DNA of 64,000 bases from Yamadazyma tenuis. Its lineage: Eukaryota; Ascomycota; Pichiomycetes; Serinales; Debaryomycetaceae. The translations under genes were made by a program, and so were the position numbers. Below the pieces are notes generated by a model that saw only the letters and a program-made list of their open reading frames with translations, ran no database searches and had not been told where the DNA came from. How positions within the stretch are numbered: the stretch's first letter is position 1; the number at the start of each line of letters is the position of its first letter. The stretch covers positions 992,001-1,056,000 of the forward strand of contig NC_089466.1 in the NCBI RefSeq assembly GCF_029203305.1. Reading direction: 5' to 3'. This document shows positions 48,070 through 58,234 of the stretch, piece by piece.

Positions 48070-49872
48070 ATGAATGCATTCCCTGATAACGGCGACGTCA
48101 AACAGTTGGTGGTCGACTGGCTCCACGCCCAGTTTGAGGATGCGTCCAACAAGGGATACCAACTGGCGCTTGTTTTCTCACGGGCGCTAGTGTACGTCAA
48201 GCAGTTTGTGGATCCCATCAAGGACCCCAAGACCCTCAAGCTGATCCAGAACGTAGGGGATAAAACGGTGGCCAATTTCCTGAAACACCTTGTTTCATAC
48301 TGCAAGACCAATGGATATAAGGTCCCCGAGCTGTTTGACCCGGAGTTCAACCACTTCAAACGGAAAGAAACTGGTGAATCTGTCGAAAAACCCAAGAAGA
48401 AGCGGAAACTCGCCCAATATGTCCCCCGAAAGCGGTCGGGAGGCTACGCCATCCTCTTGGCGTTGTACTTTAAGGACAAGACCCGGTCGGGCTTGAAAAA
48501 ACATGAAATCATAGACGTGGCTGCCAAATACTGTGATAGTTCTTTCAACAGTAACCCCAGCAACAATGATTTCTATTCAGCGTGGAACTCGATCAAGGTG
48601 TTGGAAAAACACGAGTTGGTGTCGTTCACCGGCCGGCGCACGCTATGGCATATCACCGATGAAGGAATTGAGGTTGCCAAACGGTTGAAGGTGGTGGAAG
48701 GGTTGCACTCGTCTCCCATCAACGAAAAAGTACATGTGATGTCATTTGATAATGGTTTACACGTCTCATCCGACCACAGCTTGTCGAATAGCACTGGGAT
48801 TGAGCTAGTGTCGAACCCCAAAGACTTGCTTGCCCCTGACTGGATCAATTCTTCCAAAGATATGCTTCCTCCAGACCTACTCAATTCTTCCCCCATCAAG
48901 GCTCTACCCTCGCCGCCAAAGCCCACACCGCCCCAGCCTCGCCATGACTCGAAGAAGCGGCTCCTAAATGATATCAAGTACTCCATATGGTACCACGATG
49001 AGTACGAGGTGATTCTAATCGTGGATAACCGTGAAGTTCGGTCCCGTAATGACAGAGAATACTTTGAAAATCGCTTTACCACCATGGGTGTCAAGTGTGA
49101 GGTGCGCCCGTTGGTGGTGGGGGACATAGCGTGGATCGCCAGGCACAAGAAATCGGGGGAAGAAGCGATTTTAAACACCATTTGTGAGAGAAAAAGGCTT
49201 GATGACCTCGCCAGCTCCATTAAGGATGGTCGGTTCATCGAACAGAAGGTCAGACTCACCCGGTCGATGATGAAAAGGTTCTACTACTTGGTCGAAGAAG
49301 GAATGTCGGAGATTTCCCGATTACAGAACTTCACGAGAAATCTTCAAACGGCCCAGTCCATGACGATGATATTCTCTAACTTCCAGTTGAAGAAGTTTAA
49401 AACCCTTGACGAAACCACCGCATTTTTGGCATCTCTTACCGACGTGATTAAGGAGGTGAACACTGAGAAGAAACAGAAATTGATTGTAATGAAGCCTCGA
49501 GTCATAAAGAGCCAAAAGCAGTATGGAGACATCATGGAGATGTTCCGACACCAATTTGAAGAGAGAAAATATGGTTCTGTGTACGAGTGCTGCCACTTGT
49601 ACTCGAACTTCAAAGAATCGTTGGCCAAGTCTCAGATGTTTACCGTCAAAGAAATGTTCTTGTCGATGCTTTTGGCGATTCGAGGAGTTTCGCTCGAGAG
49701 AGCCCAATCAATTCAACAGAAATTCCCTACCCCCAAACTGCTTTTGGACTTTTTCACGGCTAACCCCAATGATGCAACCATCTTGTCCAAGGCATTTACC
49801 CACGAATTTGGTAACAAAAAGATTGGTAAGGCATTGCTGCAAAAAGTGTACGACATTTGGGGCAAACGCTAG
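48070..49872 (+). CDS. MUS81: structure-specific endonuclease Mus81
   Basis: A 600-residue Mus81. The N-terminal helix-hairpin-helix (1-100), a winged helix (about 125-220), a Pro/Ser linker, an ERCC4/XPF nuclease domain and a C-terminal HhH pair follow in order. The nuclease motif V-D-N-R-E-V begins at 318, and the metal-binding E-R-K at 373-375 lies in E-R-K-R-L-D-D-L-A-S-S-I. With Mms4 it cleaves flaps, forks and nicked Holliday junctions. It is upstream of PET123 on the same strand with about 70 bp between. Confidence 0.95.
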   Translation: MNAFPDNGDVKQLVVDWLHAQFEDASNKGYQLALVFSRALVYVKQFVDPIKDPKTLKLIQNVGDKTVANFLKHLVSYCKTNGYKVPELFDPEFNHFKRKETGESVEKPKKKRKLAQYVPRKRSGGYAILLALYFKDKTRSGLKKHEIIDVAAKYCDSSFNSNPSNNDFYSAWNSIKVLEKHELVSFTGRRTLWHITDEGIEVAKRLKVVEGLHSSPINEKVHVMSFDNGLHVSSDHSLSNSTGIELVSNPKDLLAPDWINSSKDMLPPDLLNSSPIKALPSPPKPTPPQPRHDSKKRLLNDIKYSIWYHDEYEVILIVDNREVRSRNDREYFENRFTTMGVKCEVRPLVVGDIAWIARHKKSGEEAILNTICERKRLDDLASSIKDGRFIEQKVRLTRSMMKRFYYLVEEGMSEISRLQNFTRNLQTAQSMTMIFSNFQLKKFKTLDETTAFLASLTDVIKEVNTEKKQKLIVMKPRVIKSQKQYGDIMEMFRHQFEERKYGSVYECCHLYSNFKESLAKSQMFTVKEMFLSMLLAIRGVSLERAQSIQQKFPTPKLLLDFFTANPNDATILSKAFTHEFGNKKIGKALLQKVYDIWGKR

Positions 49873-49943
49873 TCGTGCGCCGGCGCTGTGGTTTCAAATC
49901 GCACTCGCGAATGAAAAGTTTTTTCCACCTTAACACCATAAGC

Positions 49944-50852
49944 ATGGGGAACCGCACATTAAAGTATGGAGGAAAGTCGGGTATCTTGCCCAAGCCTCGT
50001 GCCATCTTCAAGTCCAACCCTATAAAACCCATGACAGAACAAGAAAAAGCCCATCACGCTTCCATCGAACAGGGTTATGCTGACTCTGTTCCTTTACCAG
50101 TTAAGAAAGGATTCTCCTTCCACCGCAAAGTTGAGCCTAAAAAAGTGGTGACGGTCGAAGAACGAATCAGAAAGACCATAGATGAAAGAACACCCAAGAA
50201 TGTCGACACCACCCAGTTGAAGGACGAAGAAATATGGAAGTTGAAGGTAGGTGACATCCGCAGAGAGCATTTGAGAACCGCATACTTGAAAGAATACGAA
50301 CGGTTGAAAAAGATCGATGAGTTGGAAGCCAAGCGTGCCGCCGAAGCCAAACAAGCGGAACAGAGCAAGCAGGAGTATGAAGAGACCGAAGCCACCAAAT
50401 TGACCTTACCTACGATTGAATCGTATTTACAAGGGCCCATAATGAGACAAAGAACTCCTACGGAACAGGCATTGTTGGAACACAAACGAGCATTCAACAG
50501 AAAGAGCCGGGAGCTTGAAGTCAAAGAATCCAGGGCTGAGCAGTTGCTAGGTTTATACCACCAGGCCAGCAGCTTTGTCACCACGGAAGCCCAGTTGGAA
50601 AAAGCCATCACCGAAGCGTTTGAGATCAGGTTGAACAAGTTCAATTTGTCGGCCATGTCTGTTAAAGACAGGTTAAACGGGTCAAAAGACTCTAACGTGA
50701 CGTTGAGTGAGAACGAAGACGCCATTTTAGATGCTGCTCACGGACAAATCAACAGAAAACCCGGCTTGAATGTCGTCCGGGACACCATTGACGGTGAACT
50801 TGAAAAACTCAAACGCCAGGCTGAAATTGCCATTCACAACAACCAATACTAG
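49944..50852 (+). CDS. PET123: mitochondrial small ribosomal subunit protein Pet123 (mS26)
   Basis: A 302-residue basic, helical protein. The start M-G-N-R-T-L-K-Y-G-G-K-S-G-I-L-P matches the Pet123 N-terminus (M-G-K-G-x-x-K-Y-G). A long coiled coil rich in Lys/Glu/Ala occupies about 95-165, and L-G-L-Y-H-Q-A-S-x-F-V-T-T-E-A-Q-L is the family core. A further in-frame ATG at 49911 would add 11 residues; the frame opens with TTG before that. It belongs to the mitochondrial ribosome small subunit. Confidence 0.87.
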   Translation: MGNRTLKYGGKSGILPKPRAIFKSNPIKPMTEQEKAHHASIEQGYADSVPLPVKKGFSFHRKVEPKKVVTVEERIRKTIDERTPKNVDTTQLKDEEIWKLKVGDIRREHLRTAYLKEYERLKKIDELEAKRAAEAKQAEQSKQEYEETEATKLTLPTIESYLQGPIMRQRTPTEQALLEHKRAFNRKSRELEVKESRAEQLLGLYHQASSFVTTEAQLEKAITEAFEIRLNKFNLSAMSVKDRLNGSKDSNVTLSENEDAILDAAHGQINRKPGLNVVRDTIDGELEKLKRQAEIAIHNNQY

Positions 50853-50972
50853 TCCTCCTTGTACATATAGAATAATTGACATAATTTTTCACTTCGCAGC
50901 CGCGACGCTGCGCGCACAAAAAAACTCTCAAAACACTCTTTACTGAAGTACAAACCAGATAAACAGATACAA

Positions 50973-52880
50973 ATGTCAGAGGTGAGTGGGAAAAAACGAG
51001 CCGCCGCGTATCAGGAGCTTTTTGCCAAGGTTTTACACAAGAGATTGAAGTTTGTCAACAACATCACCGCGTTATTGGCCGGATTCGTGTGTTTGGCGTT
51101 GGCGTTTCCATACGGGAAGCTCTGGTGGAACCTTGTGATGATCTTTGCTAAAGGCCCTATTGTGTTTGTTGCTCTCTATATCATCAAGGAGGTACGTTCT
51201 CGGACCATAACGGTCAACTACTCACACCACCGAACCTTGGGTTCCCATTTTTACAACTGTGTCACCGGCCTGAGTTTCTGGTTGAGTTTCATTGGGTACT
51301 TGGCATCTTCATTGACGTTGACAACGGTGTTTCTGGTCCAGATCGGGTTGTTCACCAACTACTACATCATCTCCAAGGAATACGATGTGAAGCCCAAGGC
51401 CAACGACCAATGGGTATACCTGTGGTTCTATAGTGTTGTCATTGCGTTTGTGTACACTTTACAGCAGTTTGTGTTTGAAAGGAACAGACTCGATTTCAAG
51501 TACGGTATCAGCAGGGTGGACCCCAAGAGTGCTTTGACAGTGAAAGTACCGGAGTTATTGAGCCATTCGGTGGTCATCAACACTGTTTGTGTGGTGAGTG
51601 TGCCAGTGGTGTATTGGTTTTCTCGGGCTGTTTTGTATAGATTGGGAACCGTGTGGCTCTTCGTGTTAGGGTTGGACACTAGAACCCCTAAGTTGGGCTT
51701 GACGTTCAAAACGTTGGTAAACTTGGCATACATGTCGTTCAACGTGATATTCGCCTGGGAAATGGTCAACCATTTTTTCAACGTCTACGCTTCCATTGGG
51801 TGTTTGGACGGTAAGAAACCGATCAGCACCTACAGTTCGGACCCCATCAACACGTTGTTAAGTGGATTGCGGAACACAGATCCGAATAACCAGTTGAGCA
51901 AGTTGACTGCACTTCAAGAACTAGCATACATCTCGACCGTCAACACTCCTGAAGGTGTCAAGCTAAGAACCGCCATCTACAGTGCCCATTCTACCAACAG
52001 GTTTATCTGGCCCGCTATCTTGGACGAGTGCACGATTTTGATCAAACAGACCACACAAAGAATCAACTACAGGTCGAGCGCAGATGCGAAGGTACTACAA
52101 AAGAGCCAGCTCCAGGTGAAGGACGACATCAGGAGCGACCAGTCAGGGATTTTTGGCAACTCGTTCGTGATGAATACGGAGCGCCTACCAGACAGCAATG
52201 TCCGGCTGTACGATGAGTTGGTGGATGCTCTGAAAAAAGTGGGTGCAAAACCGACCCAATCGAATCAGCAAAAGTACTTTGAACTCATCGACAAGCATTT
52301 GTTGATACCCTTGAACCGCTTATTGGCGTCGCTCTTATCGGAGTCCAAAGCCAAGGACGAGTCGGTGGTGGTGGCCAAATTAAAGCCGGTGATCAAGCAG
52401 GTGTTGAACGTGGTGGAAGTATACAGAAACAACTTTTTGGCTACGAGCCTCGGAATACCGTTCAGGGTGTCGCTCAAAAGGGACACAGAAAGTCGGGTGT
52501 TGAACGCCGTCAACTACGGCAATGCAGTCATCTCGGTAGCTAATCTCTTGGTACATGCCATAGAAGAAGACCGTAATTTCAGCATCAGCAACCAGCACAT
52601 CTCCGATGCGTTGAATCTTCTTGAAAGGCCTATTAGAGGATGTGCTGTGTACGTGGACCATTTGCCGGCATCAGTATTTTTGACGCTTGGGCAGCGGAAG
52701 GCCGATGTGGTGCACTCCAAACACTTGATCACACTATTGCATGATTTGACGTTATTCAATTTTAAGCTTCTTTGTGTGGCCTACAACTACAAGTTGAACG
52801 ACTTGCTTTTGTCTGCCCCATGCTTCAAATTAGCTAAACGAGTCATTGATGAGGAAATAGCCACTCGCCAGAAGAAGTAG
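50973..52880 (+). CDS. NDC1: nuclear pore and spindle pole body membrane protein Ndc1
   Basis: A 635-residue protein. The N-terminal half (about 25-275) contains six hydrophobic helices in three pairs, and the C-terminal half is soluble and faces the pore or cytosol. The F-V-N-N-I-T-A-L-L-A-G helix, the short S-S-D-P-I-N-T-L-L-S-G-L segment after the last helix, and the C-terminal helical layout match Ndc1. It anchors nuclear pores and the SPB in the nuclear envelope. Confidence 0.88.
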   Translation: MSEVSGKKRAAAYQELFAKVLHKRLKFVNNITALLAGFVCLALAFPYGKLWWNLVMIFAKGPIVFVALYIIKEVRSRTITVNYSHHRTLGSHFYNCVTGLSFWLSFIGYLASSLTLTTVFLVQIGLFTNYYIISKEYDVKPKANDQWVYLWFYSVVIAFVYTLQQFVFERNRLDFKYGISRVDPKSALTVKVPELLSHSVVINTVCVVSVPVVYWFSRAVLYRLGTVWLFVLGLDTRTPKLGLTFKTLVNLAYMSFNVIFAWEMVNHFFNVYASIGCLDGKKPISTYSSDPINTLLSGLRNTDPNNQLSKLTALQELAYISTVNTPEGVKLRTAIYSAHSTNRFIWPAILDECTILIKQTTQRINYRSSADAKVLQKSQLQVKDDIRSDQSGIFGNSFVMNTERLPDSNVRLYDELVDALKKVGAKPTQSNQQKYFELIDKHLLIPLNRLLASLLSESKAKDESVVVAKLKPVIKQVLNVVEVYRNNFLATSLGIPFRVSLKRDTESRVLNAVNYGNAVISVANLLVHAIEEDRNFSISNQHISDALNLLERPIRGCAVYVDHLPASVFLTLGQRKADVVHSKHLITLLHDLTLFNFKLLCVAYNYKLNDLLLSAPCFKLAKRVIDEEIATRQKK

Positions 52881-53026
52881 TATATACGCCTTAGTACTTA
52901 TAAAAGTTACAGTCATCTTGAAAATGGTGTCTAAGATTTATATTGGTAGGCACTTCGAATTATTGACGTTAATTGGGAATGAAGTGCAGAATATATATGT
53001 GTAGATACTTCAAATTTACCGAGTCA

Positions 53027-54967
53027 TCATGGATTGTTACTGTCATTATTTCTTTTGGGGATGGTGTCTAGTAACACAGGTTTCAAAACCTCTTCATCAA
53101 ACCTGGTGAACCATCTGGCATGCTCCTCGGCACTCAAAAACGCAGATAGCACACCGCTATTGTTTGTGCTGGCGACGTTGAGGGAGCTGGGTCCTCCAGC
53201 CTCAAGGCCCGCGAGCAAATCGTCGTTATCGCTAACAGGAACGTCATCGTCGTCGTCTTCACGAGTAGCGCTCGAGAGACTGACGTTGGATGTCTTTCTG
53301 CTGAGACTGGCATTGGAATCGTTGCGGGATCGGATGTTTTCCTCTTTGTAAAGGTTATGGTTGGAGGTTTGCGACCGAGTAAACGGCTCGTTGAACCTGC
53401 GGTTACCCAAAATGACGTTTTGAGTCGACGATGACGGTGTGGGGTTATGGGAAAGCGGGAGCCGGGGAGCCTCGATATCAAATTCATCGTCGGAATCGAG
53501 GTGCTGTTCCACCCCGGTCTTGATCCCCAAAATCTCCAACATGGACGCGGTAGACCCACCAAACAAAATGACCGTCAACACCACCACCACCAACACCGTC
53601 GCCAAAAGAGCCCATTTTGCCTCGCCCTGAAGACCCATGGCCAAGGCCACTCCGACGGCCCCCCGCAAACCGGCCCAAAAGATCATCATCTGGTACGAGT
53701 GGGAGATTTCGTCCGGCACCAGCTGTGACGAGATGCCACCATTCACGTAGTTACGGTTCGTGAACTCCTTGAACTTGGCCTTGTACAAAAAGTTAAGGAG
53801 CCGTGACAACGGGAACACAGCCGCCCACCTGGCCACACAAATAGAGAGAAACGTCACAATGATCAACAATGGCTTGAACACCAACTCCACCTCGGTGAAC
53901 AACGAGAGACCCAAGTAGATGAAAATGAAATTCTCCGACAACTGGGCCAACAACTGGAAGATGTACTTGGTTGCAATCTGGGTTCTTCTGGACATGTTGT
54001 AATATGCATAGTGTTTCAAGGTGATTCCACAGAACAACAACGACACAATTCCCGACATGTGGGCCCCATTGGAGAAGAAGTACGACACGTAGGCGAACAA
54101 GAGCACTAAACACGTCTCGATCTGTGGATACCGTCTGATATGGCTGTGTTTCAAGATCAAGGCCACCATGATACCGATGAAGATACCTATGATGGTGGAG
54201 ATGGTGAAGGTCATCAAGAACAAACCGATACCCTCAAAGAACGACAGGAAGTGCACGGGCTTGCCGTGGAACTTCTGACATGTCTCGAACATGACAATGG
54301 AGATGGCATCGTTCAACAAACTCTCCCCGAAAATAATCGTATACAACTTGGGGTCCACTTTGTACGCGTTGAAAATTGACAAGATGGTCACTGGATCAGT
54401 GGCTGACAAGGTGGCTCCCACCGCCAATGCGTCCACAAACTCAAGACTTACGCCGTCTAAACCTATGGCGGTCCAAACATACAAAATGATCCCTAACACC
54501 AACGAACTAATGAAAGTCCCCGGAATGGCAAACGTGAGGATGGTGCCAATGTTGCTGAAGAAGTTGGCCTGGTTCAACTCGAAGCCGGAGTTCAAAATAA
54601 TCGGTGGTAACAAGATGTTGAAGAAGTAACCAGAGTTGAACTTAACCGCATCTTGAATATAATGACCAGGGCTAACCCGGATGATCAATCCCACGATCAT
54701 CCCGTAGAAAATCGAAAGAACCGTCTCGTGGATGGCCTTGATGCGTCGCTGCTGGAGAAAGTACGATGACCACAATGCAGCACACAAAAGGGAAAGTAGG
54801 ATAAAGAGCGCCCATGAGGAAAAAATCTCCTCCGTGACGGGGTTTTCGGCATCGTCGCCCTCGTCGGGGGTTGTCACGTCCGGCGTGTCGTCGAGGTCGT
54901 CGTCGAGCGTGTCCCCGAGGGCTCGCTTTAGCAATTGCTTAGATGCAAAGTATACTAGACTTGACAT
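53027..54967 (-). CDS. NHX1: endosomal Na+(K+)/H+ exchanger Nhx1
   Basis: A 646-residue CPA1 exchanger. About 12 membrane helices span residues 50-470, with the amiloride-site-like F-F-N-I-L-L-P-P-I, the A-T-D-P-V-T motif, F-G-E-S-L-L-N-D-A and G-L-R-G-A-V-G. A long hydrophilic tail (about 480-646) has Ser/Asp-rich acidic clusters. Nhx1/NHE6-type exchangers alkalinise late endosomes and support vacuolar trafficking. The frame runs 43 codons beyond the ATG at 54967 but only to a GTG. Confidence 0.93.
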   Translation of the reverse strand: MSSLVYFASKQLLKRALGDTLDDDLDDTPDVTTPDEGDDAENPVTEEIFSSWALFILLSLLCAALWSSYFLQQRRIKAIHETVLSIFYGMIVGLIIRVSPGHYIQDAVKFNSGYFFNILLPPIILNSGFELNQANFFSNIGTILTFAIPGTFISSLVLGIILYVWTAIGLDGVSLEFVDALAVGATLSATDPVTILSIFNAYKVDPKLYTIIFGESLLNDAISIVMFETCQKFHGKPVHFLSFFEGIGLFLMTFTISTIIGIFIGIMVALILKHSHIRRYPQIETCLVLLFAYVSYFFSNGAHMSGIVSLLFCGITLKHYAYYNMSRRTQIATKYIFQLLAQLSENFIFIYLGLSLFTEVELVFKPLLIIVTFLSICVARWAAVFPLSRLLNFLYKAKFKEFTNRNYVNGGISSQLVPDEISHSYQMMIFWAGLRGAVGVALAMGLQGEAKWALLATVLVVVVLTVILFGGSTASMLEILGIKTGVEQHLDSDDEFDIEAPRLPLSHNPTPSSSTQNVILGNRRFNEPFTRSQTSNHNLYKEENIRSRNDSNASLSRKTSNVSLSSATREDDDDDVPVSDNDDLLAGLEAGGPSSLNVASTNNSGVLSAFLSAEEHARWFTRFDEEVLKPVLLDTIPKRNNDSNNP

Positions 54968-55301
54968 AGTTGATAAAGTGGTAAGTCGAGGGTTTCGCGG
55001 CCTTGATGCCAGCGAGCGCGCGGGCGCGGTCGTGCAAGGGGATGCGGGTCGTGCGCGTGGGGACGTGGCCTCTGGTGGTGCAACAACACCGCACACCTGG
55101 CGTGAAATTAATCCATCGCAAGGTACAAAGCTTGTTTGTTTTTGAGTTAACTAACTCGTTCTTTCATTTCACCCCATTTCATTGACTCTGTCGCAGTGTC
55201 ATCTCCATTTCATCAGCCCACATCCATTCCACGTGTCGTAATCTGCTCCTGAGCATCATTAAAAGTCCCTGTGTCTTATAGTCCACCCTGCGTCCAATAG
55301 C
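54968..55301. promoter_or_regulatory. divergent intergenic region, NHX1 / SLY41
   Basis: About 330 bp. The NHX1-proximal part (about 55003-55080) is strikingly GC-rich, with many CGC/GCG steps (gagcgcgcgggcgcgg), unlike the surrounding DNA. No clear site or ORF with an ATG. Confidence 0.45.
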
Positions 55302-56549
55302 ATGTATTCATCAAATCCCAGCTACGAAAGCTTAAAGAGCGTACCGCTCTCGCACAACCACAGCCGGTTCTACCAGTCGTCCGTCAACCCCAACCTCTCG
55401 ACCTCCAACTTGCAAAATTTGTCGTCCAAACACCTGCTGCTCCTAGAACCAACTCCGAAGAAATTTGCACCTCCCATCACCCCACCGGTATCGAACGCCG
55501 GGACGCCGGTGAGCGCAGGCTTTGACGTGGGTGCATGGGGCAACGGCCGCAAGCGGTACGTGGCGGTTTTGTGTGTTAACTGGTACGTGGCGTCGGTGGT
55601 GTCGAATTATACCACCAAGATGATTCTCACTGATTTCAAGCATCCTACGACGCTAACACAAGTGCAGTTTGTGTTGAACTGCGTGCTCGGGTTGGCCACC
55701 CTCGTGGTGGCCTTACGGCGGCCGCTGGTGGTGGCCCGCTTCCCCAAGGGCACGTTCCCGGCCATGGAAGGGCTTTCGCTCGCTCGCTTCTGCCGTCCCG
55801 ATGAGTTTGTGTTGCGGACCACGGTGCCGATGGGGATGTTCCAGTTCGCGGGCCACTTGACGTCGCACCTGGCCACATCGGTGATCCCGGTGTCGATGAA
55901 CCACACCGTCAAAGCGTTGAGTCCCATCACCACCGTGTTGATCTATCGGGGCGTGTTCAACAAGAAATATAAACTCATCACCTATCTCACCCTCAGCCCG
56001 TTGATGGTGGGCATCATGTTGACGTGTTATAAGGGGCAGAATGCCCACCCAGGATTGGGTTACTACAAGGGAATAGCGTATTCGCTTGTGTCGATGATGA
56101 TCTTTGTGACGCAGAACATCTTTGCTAAAAGCCGCTTGACGGTCGACTCGGCCGAGGTATTACCGGCAAATGCATCCAGGCCCGAGCGTAAGTTGGATAA
56201 GTTGAGCATCTTGTATTTCTGTCTGTTGACGGGGTTTGTGTTTACGCTTCCGGTGTACTTGATTCTGGAGTATACTAATCCGCGCCTCAGTTTGCTTGAC
56301 ATGAACGCGTTCACAGCCATGCTTGTGGCCGTTAACGGTGTGAGCCACTACGTACAGAGCTTGCTAGCGTTTCAGATCTTAGGGTTGATTTCTCCCATTA
56401 ACTACTCGATTGCGAATATCTCCAAGAGGATCATCATTATTTTAGTTGCGTTTGTGATTGAGGGCAAGAGGTTGAACGTGGTGCAGGTGTTGGGGGTGAT
56501 GTTGACGTGCACCGGACTCTTTGCCTACGACCAATACGGGAGTCGGTGA
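55302..56549 (+). CDS. SLY41: triose-phosphate-translocator family transporter Sly41
   Basis: A 415-residue polytopic protein of the drug/metabolite (TPT) superfamily. A Ser/Asn/Pro-rich cytosolic N-terminus (1-80) precedes about 10 helices. M-N-H-T-V-K-A-L-S-P and S-V-x-N-I-S-K-R-type loops (here Y-S-I-A-N-I-S-K-R) are family signatures. Sly41 is an ER/Golgi protein whose overexpression bypasses loss of Ypt1; its natural substrate is uncertain. Confidence 0.87.
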   Translation: MYSSNPSYESLKSVPLSHNHSRFYQSSVNPNLSTSNLQNLSSKHLLLLEPTPKKFAPPITPPVSNAGTPVSAGFDVGAWGNGRKRYVAVLCVNWYVASVVSNYTTKMILTDFKHPTTLTQVQFVLNCVLGLATLVVALRRPLVVARFPKGTFPAMEGLSLARFCRPDEFVLRTTVPMGMFQFAGHLTSHLATSVIPVSMNHTVKALSPITTVLIYRGVFNKKYKLITYLTLSPLMVGIMLTCYKGQNAHPGLGYYKGIAYSLVSMMIFVTQNIFAKSRLTVDSAEVLPANASRPERKLDKLSILYFCLLTGFVFTLPVYLILEYTNPRLSLLDMNAFTAMLVAVNGVSHYVQSLLAFQILGLISPINYSIANISKRIIIILVAFVIEGKRLNVVQVLGVMLTCTGLFAYDQYGSR

Positions 56550-56738
56550 GGTAAGGAGAGAACAATCAAAGACTCTGGCCTTTATCTGCATAAGACCTAA
56601 ATAATGGGTGCAAAAAATGAATTTGTTCTTTTAATAAACAATCACCACCCTATTCGTCTTTCTTTTGAATGTCTTGGTTTACGGCCTCTTTTTACTTTCT
56701 CAGGGTTTTCCTCTTCAACTTAAGTTCTAACTGGCTTA

Positions 56739-56987
56739 CTATGTCTCCGACAAAACTACCTTAATAAACTCTTTGATCTTTTCAGGGAAACTCCATTGGA
56801 TTCCACGTTCTGCTATGATGAAGGATCTTGAATTTAGTTTGGCTGATTGTGGGTTGTTCGTAAAAATATACTCTCCATTATTGATGAACATATTATCAAA
56901 CTGGTCAAACTCACCCCATTCCGTAGGAGCAATTTCAATTACCAACGGGAAATGGGCAAGCTCAGCATTGAGATCCGCATCTACCAT
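56739..56987 (-). CDS. small protein of unknown function (82 aa)
   Basis: An 82-residue acidic protein. It starts M-V-D-A-D-L-N-A-E, carries W-G-E-F-D-Q-F and ends with the amphipathic helix F-P-E-K-I-K-E-F-I-K. It has no membrane or zinc motif. Base and codon use look like coding DNA. I do not recognise the family. A separate 41-codon ATG frame (56981-57106) overlaps its start by a few bases, so it may act as an upstream ORF or be chance. Confidence 0.5.
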   Translation of the reverse strand: MVDADLNAELAHFPLVIEIAPTEWGEFDQFDNMFINNGEYIFTNNPQSAKLNSRSFIIAERGIQWSFPEKIKEFIKVVLSET

Positions 56988-57224
56988 CTTGGATTGTTTC
57001 TGCGAAGGCACATTATACTTCCAGGTTTGGGTGTATATGAAATAAACTGATTGATGTTTTGCAGTTTGCGATATGATGCGAGTAGACGCGCAGCAGATTC
57101 TGGCATTTTCGCAGCCGTGGGGGCTAATGGTGTTTAATCTACACAATAGCCGATTCTACACTCCAGTCAAGAGAAAAAATGCTACTGCAATGATGTGAAT
57201 AAATACGTACTCCTATCCTAGCCA

Positions 57225-58148
57225 CTAGTGTCCTGCGGCTTGCACATTGAGCAAATTCTTCACAATATCCCCAAATGCAACCATGAACACCGTCTGCCAC
57301 ACCGACAACCCGATTCTTGGAACCACTCCCCGGTACAATCCCATGACACCACTCTGGCCGTAAATGTACTTGGCAGCCCCCAACACACCTAAATTCTTAG
57401 GTCTGTTTGGATCGTTGGTCTTACTCTGCATCTCCACCCGGATCACTTCGATGGGCTGGTTCCAGGCACTCAACCCCCCACCAATCACTGATCCCAAGAT
57501 CTTCTCGTAGGCACTCAAAGGTTGAGAGTCTCCTTTACCGGTGACATTTCTAATCATTTCTTCTGCCAACCTCGAGAACCCGAACCGCGAACCCCAGTTG
57601 GTCATCTGCCGGATTGCCACGGCATTGACCCCCCGGTTGATTCCTCTGATACCTTCCTTACGGAAAATTTCTCTAAATACTTGCAATGAAGTCTGCTGCG
57701 CGACCCCAACTGTTGCCTGCTTGGTACGGGTGATTTCCACTGTTTTCAAACAGGTGGTGAAGCCCATCGTCAAGTACGCCTGGGCTAATCCTCCACTAAC
57801 ACCACCTCCCATTCCTGCGAGAAAGTTGTTGGCACCCAAGACCTTAAATTGGTATTCTGCTTCGGCTGACACGAACAACAATACGGCACCTTTGGTGGAG
57901 GCCTCGATCCATGCCCAGGGAATCAATCCCTGGTAGAACCCCAAGACACCTCCACGGGCCCAGATGTGTTTGGTAGCCTGGAAGATGGAGAATTTCCGGT
58001 TGGCAGCCATGGTAGTTTTAACCACTTCCAAGGGTTGTCCAAGGGTGGAGACTTCGGCCATATTAAGAGCAGCTCCCAACAAGATGTTAGAGAAGTTGAC
58101 GGGTTTCTTTTCGATGACAGGGGTTTTAGGAATGGAGATATCAGCCAT
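57225..58148 (-). CDS. YHM2: mitochondrial citrate/2-oxoglutarate carrier Yhm2
   Basis: A 307-residue mitochondrial carrier with six helices in three repeats. The degenerate carrier motifs (P-L-E-V-V-K in repeat 1, K-T-V-E-I-T-R in repeat 2, P-I-E-V-I-R-V-E in repeat 3) and the long T-T-M-A-A-N-R and R-Q-M-T-N-W-G-S-R-F-G stretches match Yhm2. It exchanges citrate for oxoglutarate, supplying cytosolic NADPH and acetyl units. It is divergent from the fatty-acid desaturase gene, a pairing that makes metabolic sense. Confidence 0.94.
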   Translation of the reverse strand: MADISIPKTPVIEKKPVNFSNILLGAALNMAEVSTLGQPLEVVKTTMAANRKFSIFQATKHIWARGGVLGFYQGLIPWAWIEASTKGAVLLFVSAEAEYQFKVLGANNFLAGMGGGVSGGLAQAYLTMGFTTCLKTVEITRTKQATVGVAQQTSLQVFREIFRKEGIRGINRGVNAVAIRQMTNWGSRFGFSRLAEEMIRNVTGKGDSQPLSAYEKILGSVIGGGLSAWNQPIEVIRVEMQSKTNDPNRPKNLGVLGAAKYIYGQSGVMGLYRGVVPRIGLSVWQTVFMVAFGDIVKNLLNVQAAGH

Positions 58149-58224
58149 TATGGATAGTTGAAGAAGTTGTTGAAGATGGATTGGGATGAGAGGTGGATTT
58201 ATGCGCGGTGAAAATTCCCGGGGG

Positions 58225-58234
58225 CCGATATCGG
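58225..58234. repeat. 10-bp palindrome CCGATATCGG
   Basis: A perfect palindrome in the YHM2-proximal promoter with CCG/CGG ends (everted zinc-cluster-like). It is flanked by G runs on both sides. A role is inferred from shape only. Confidence 0.5.
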
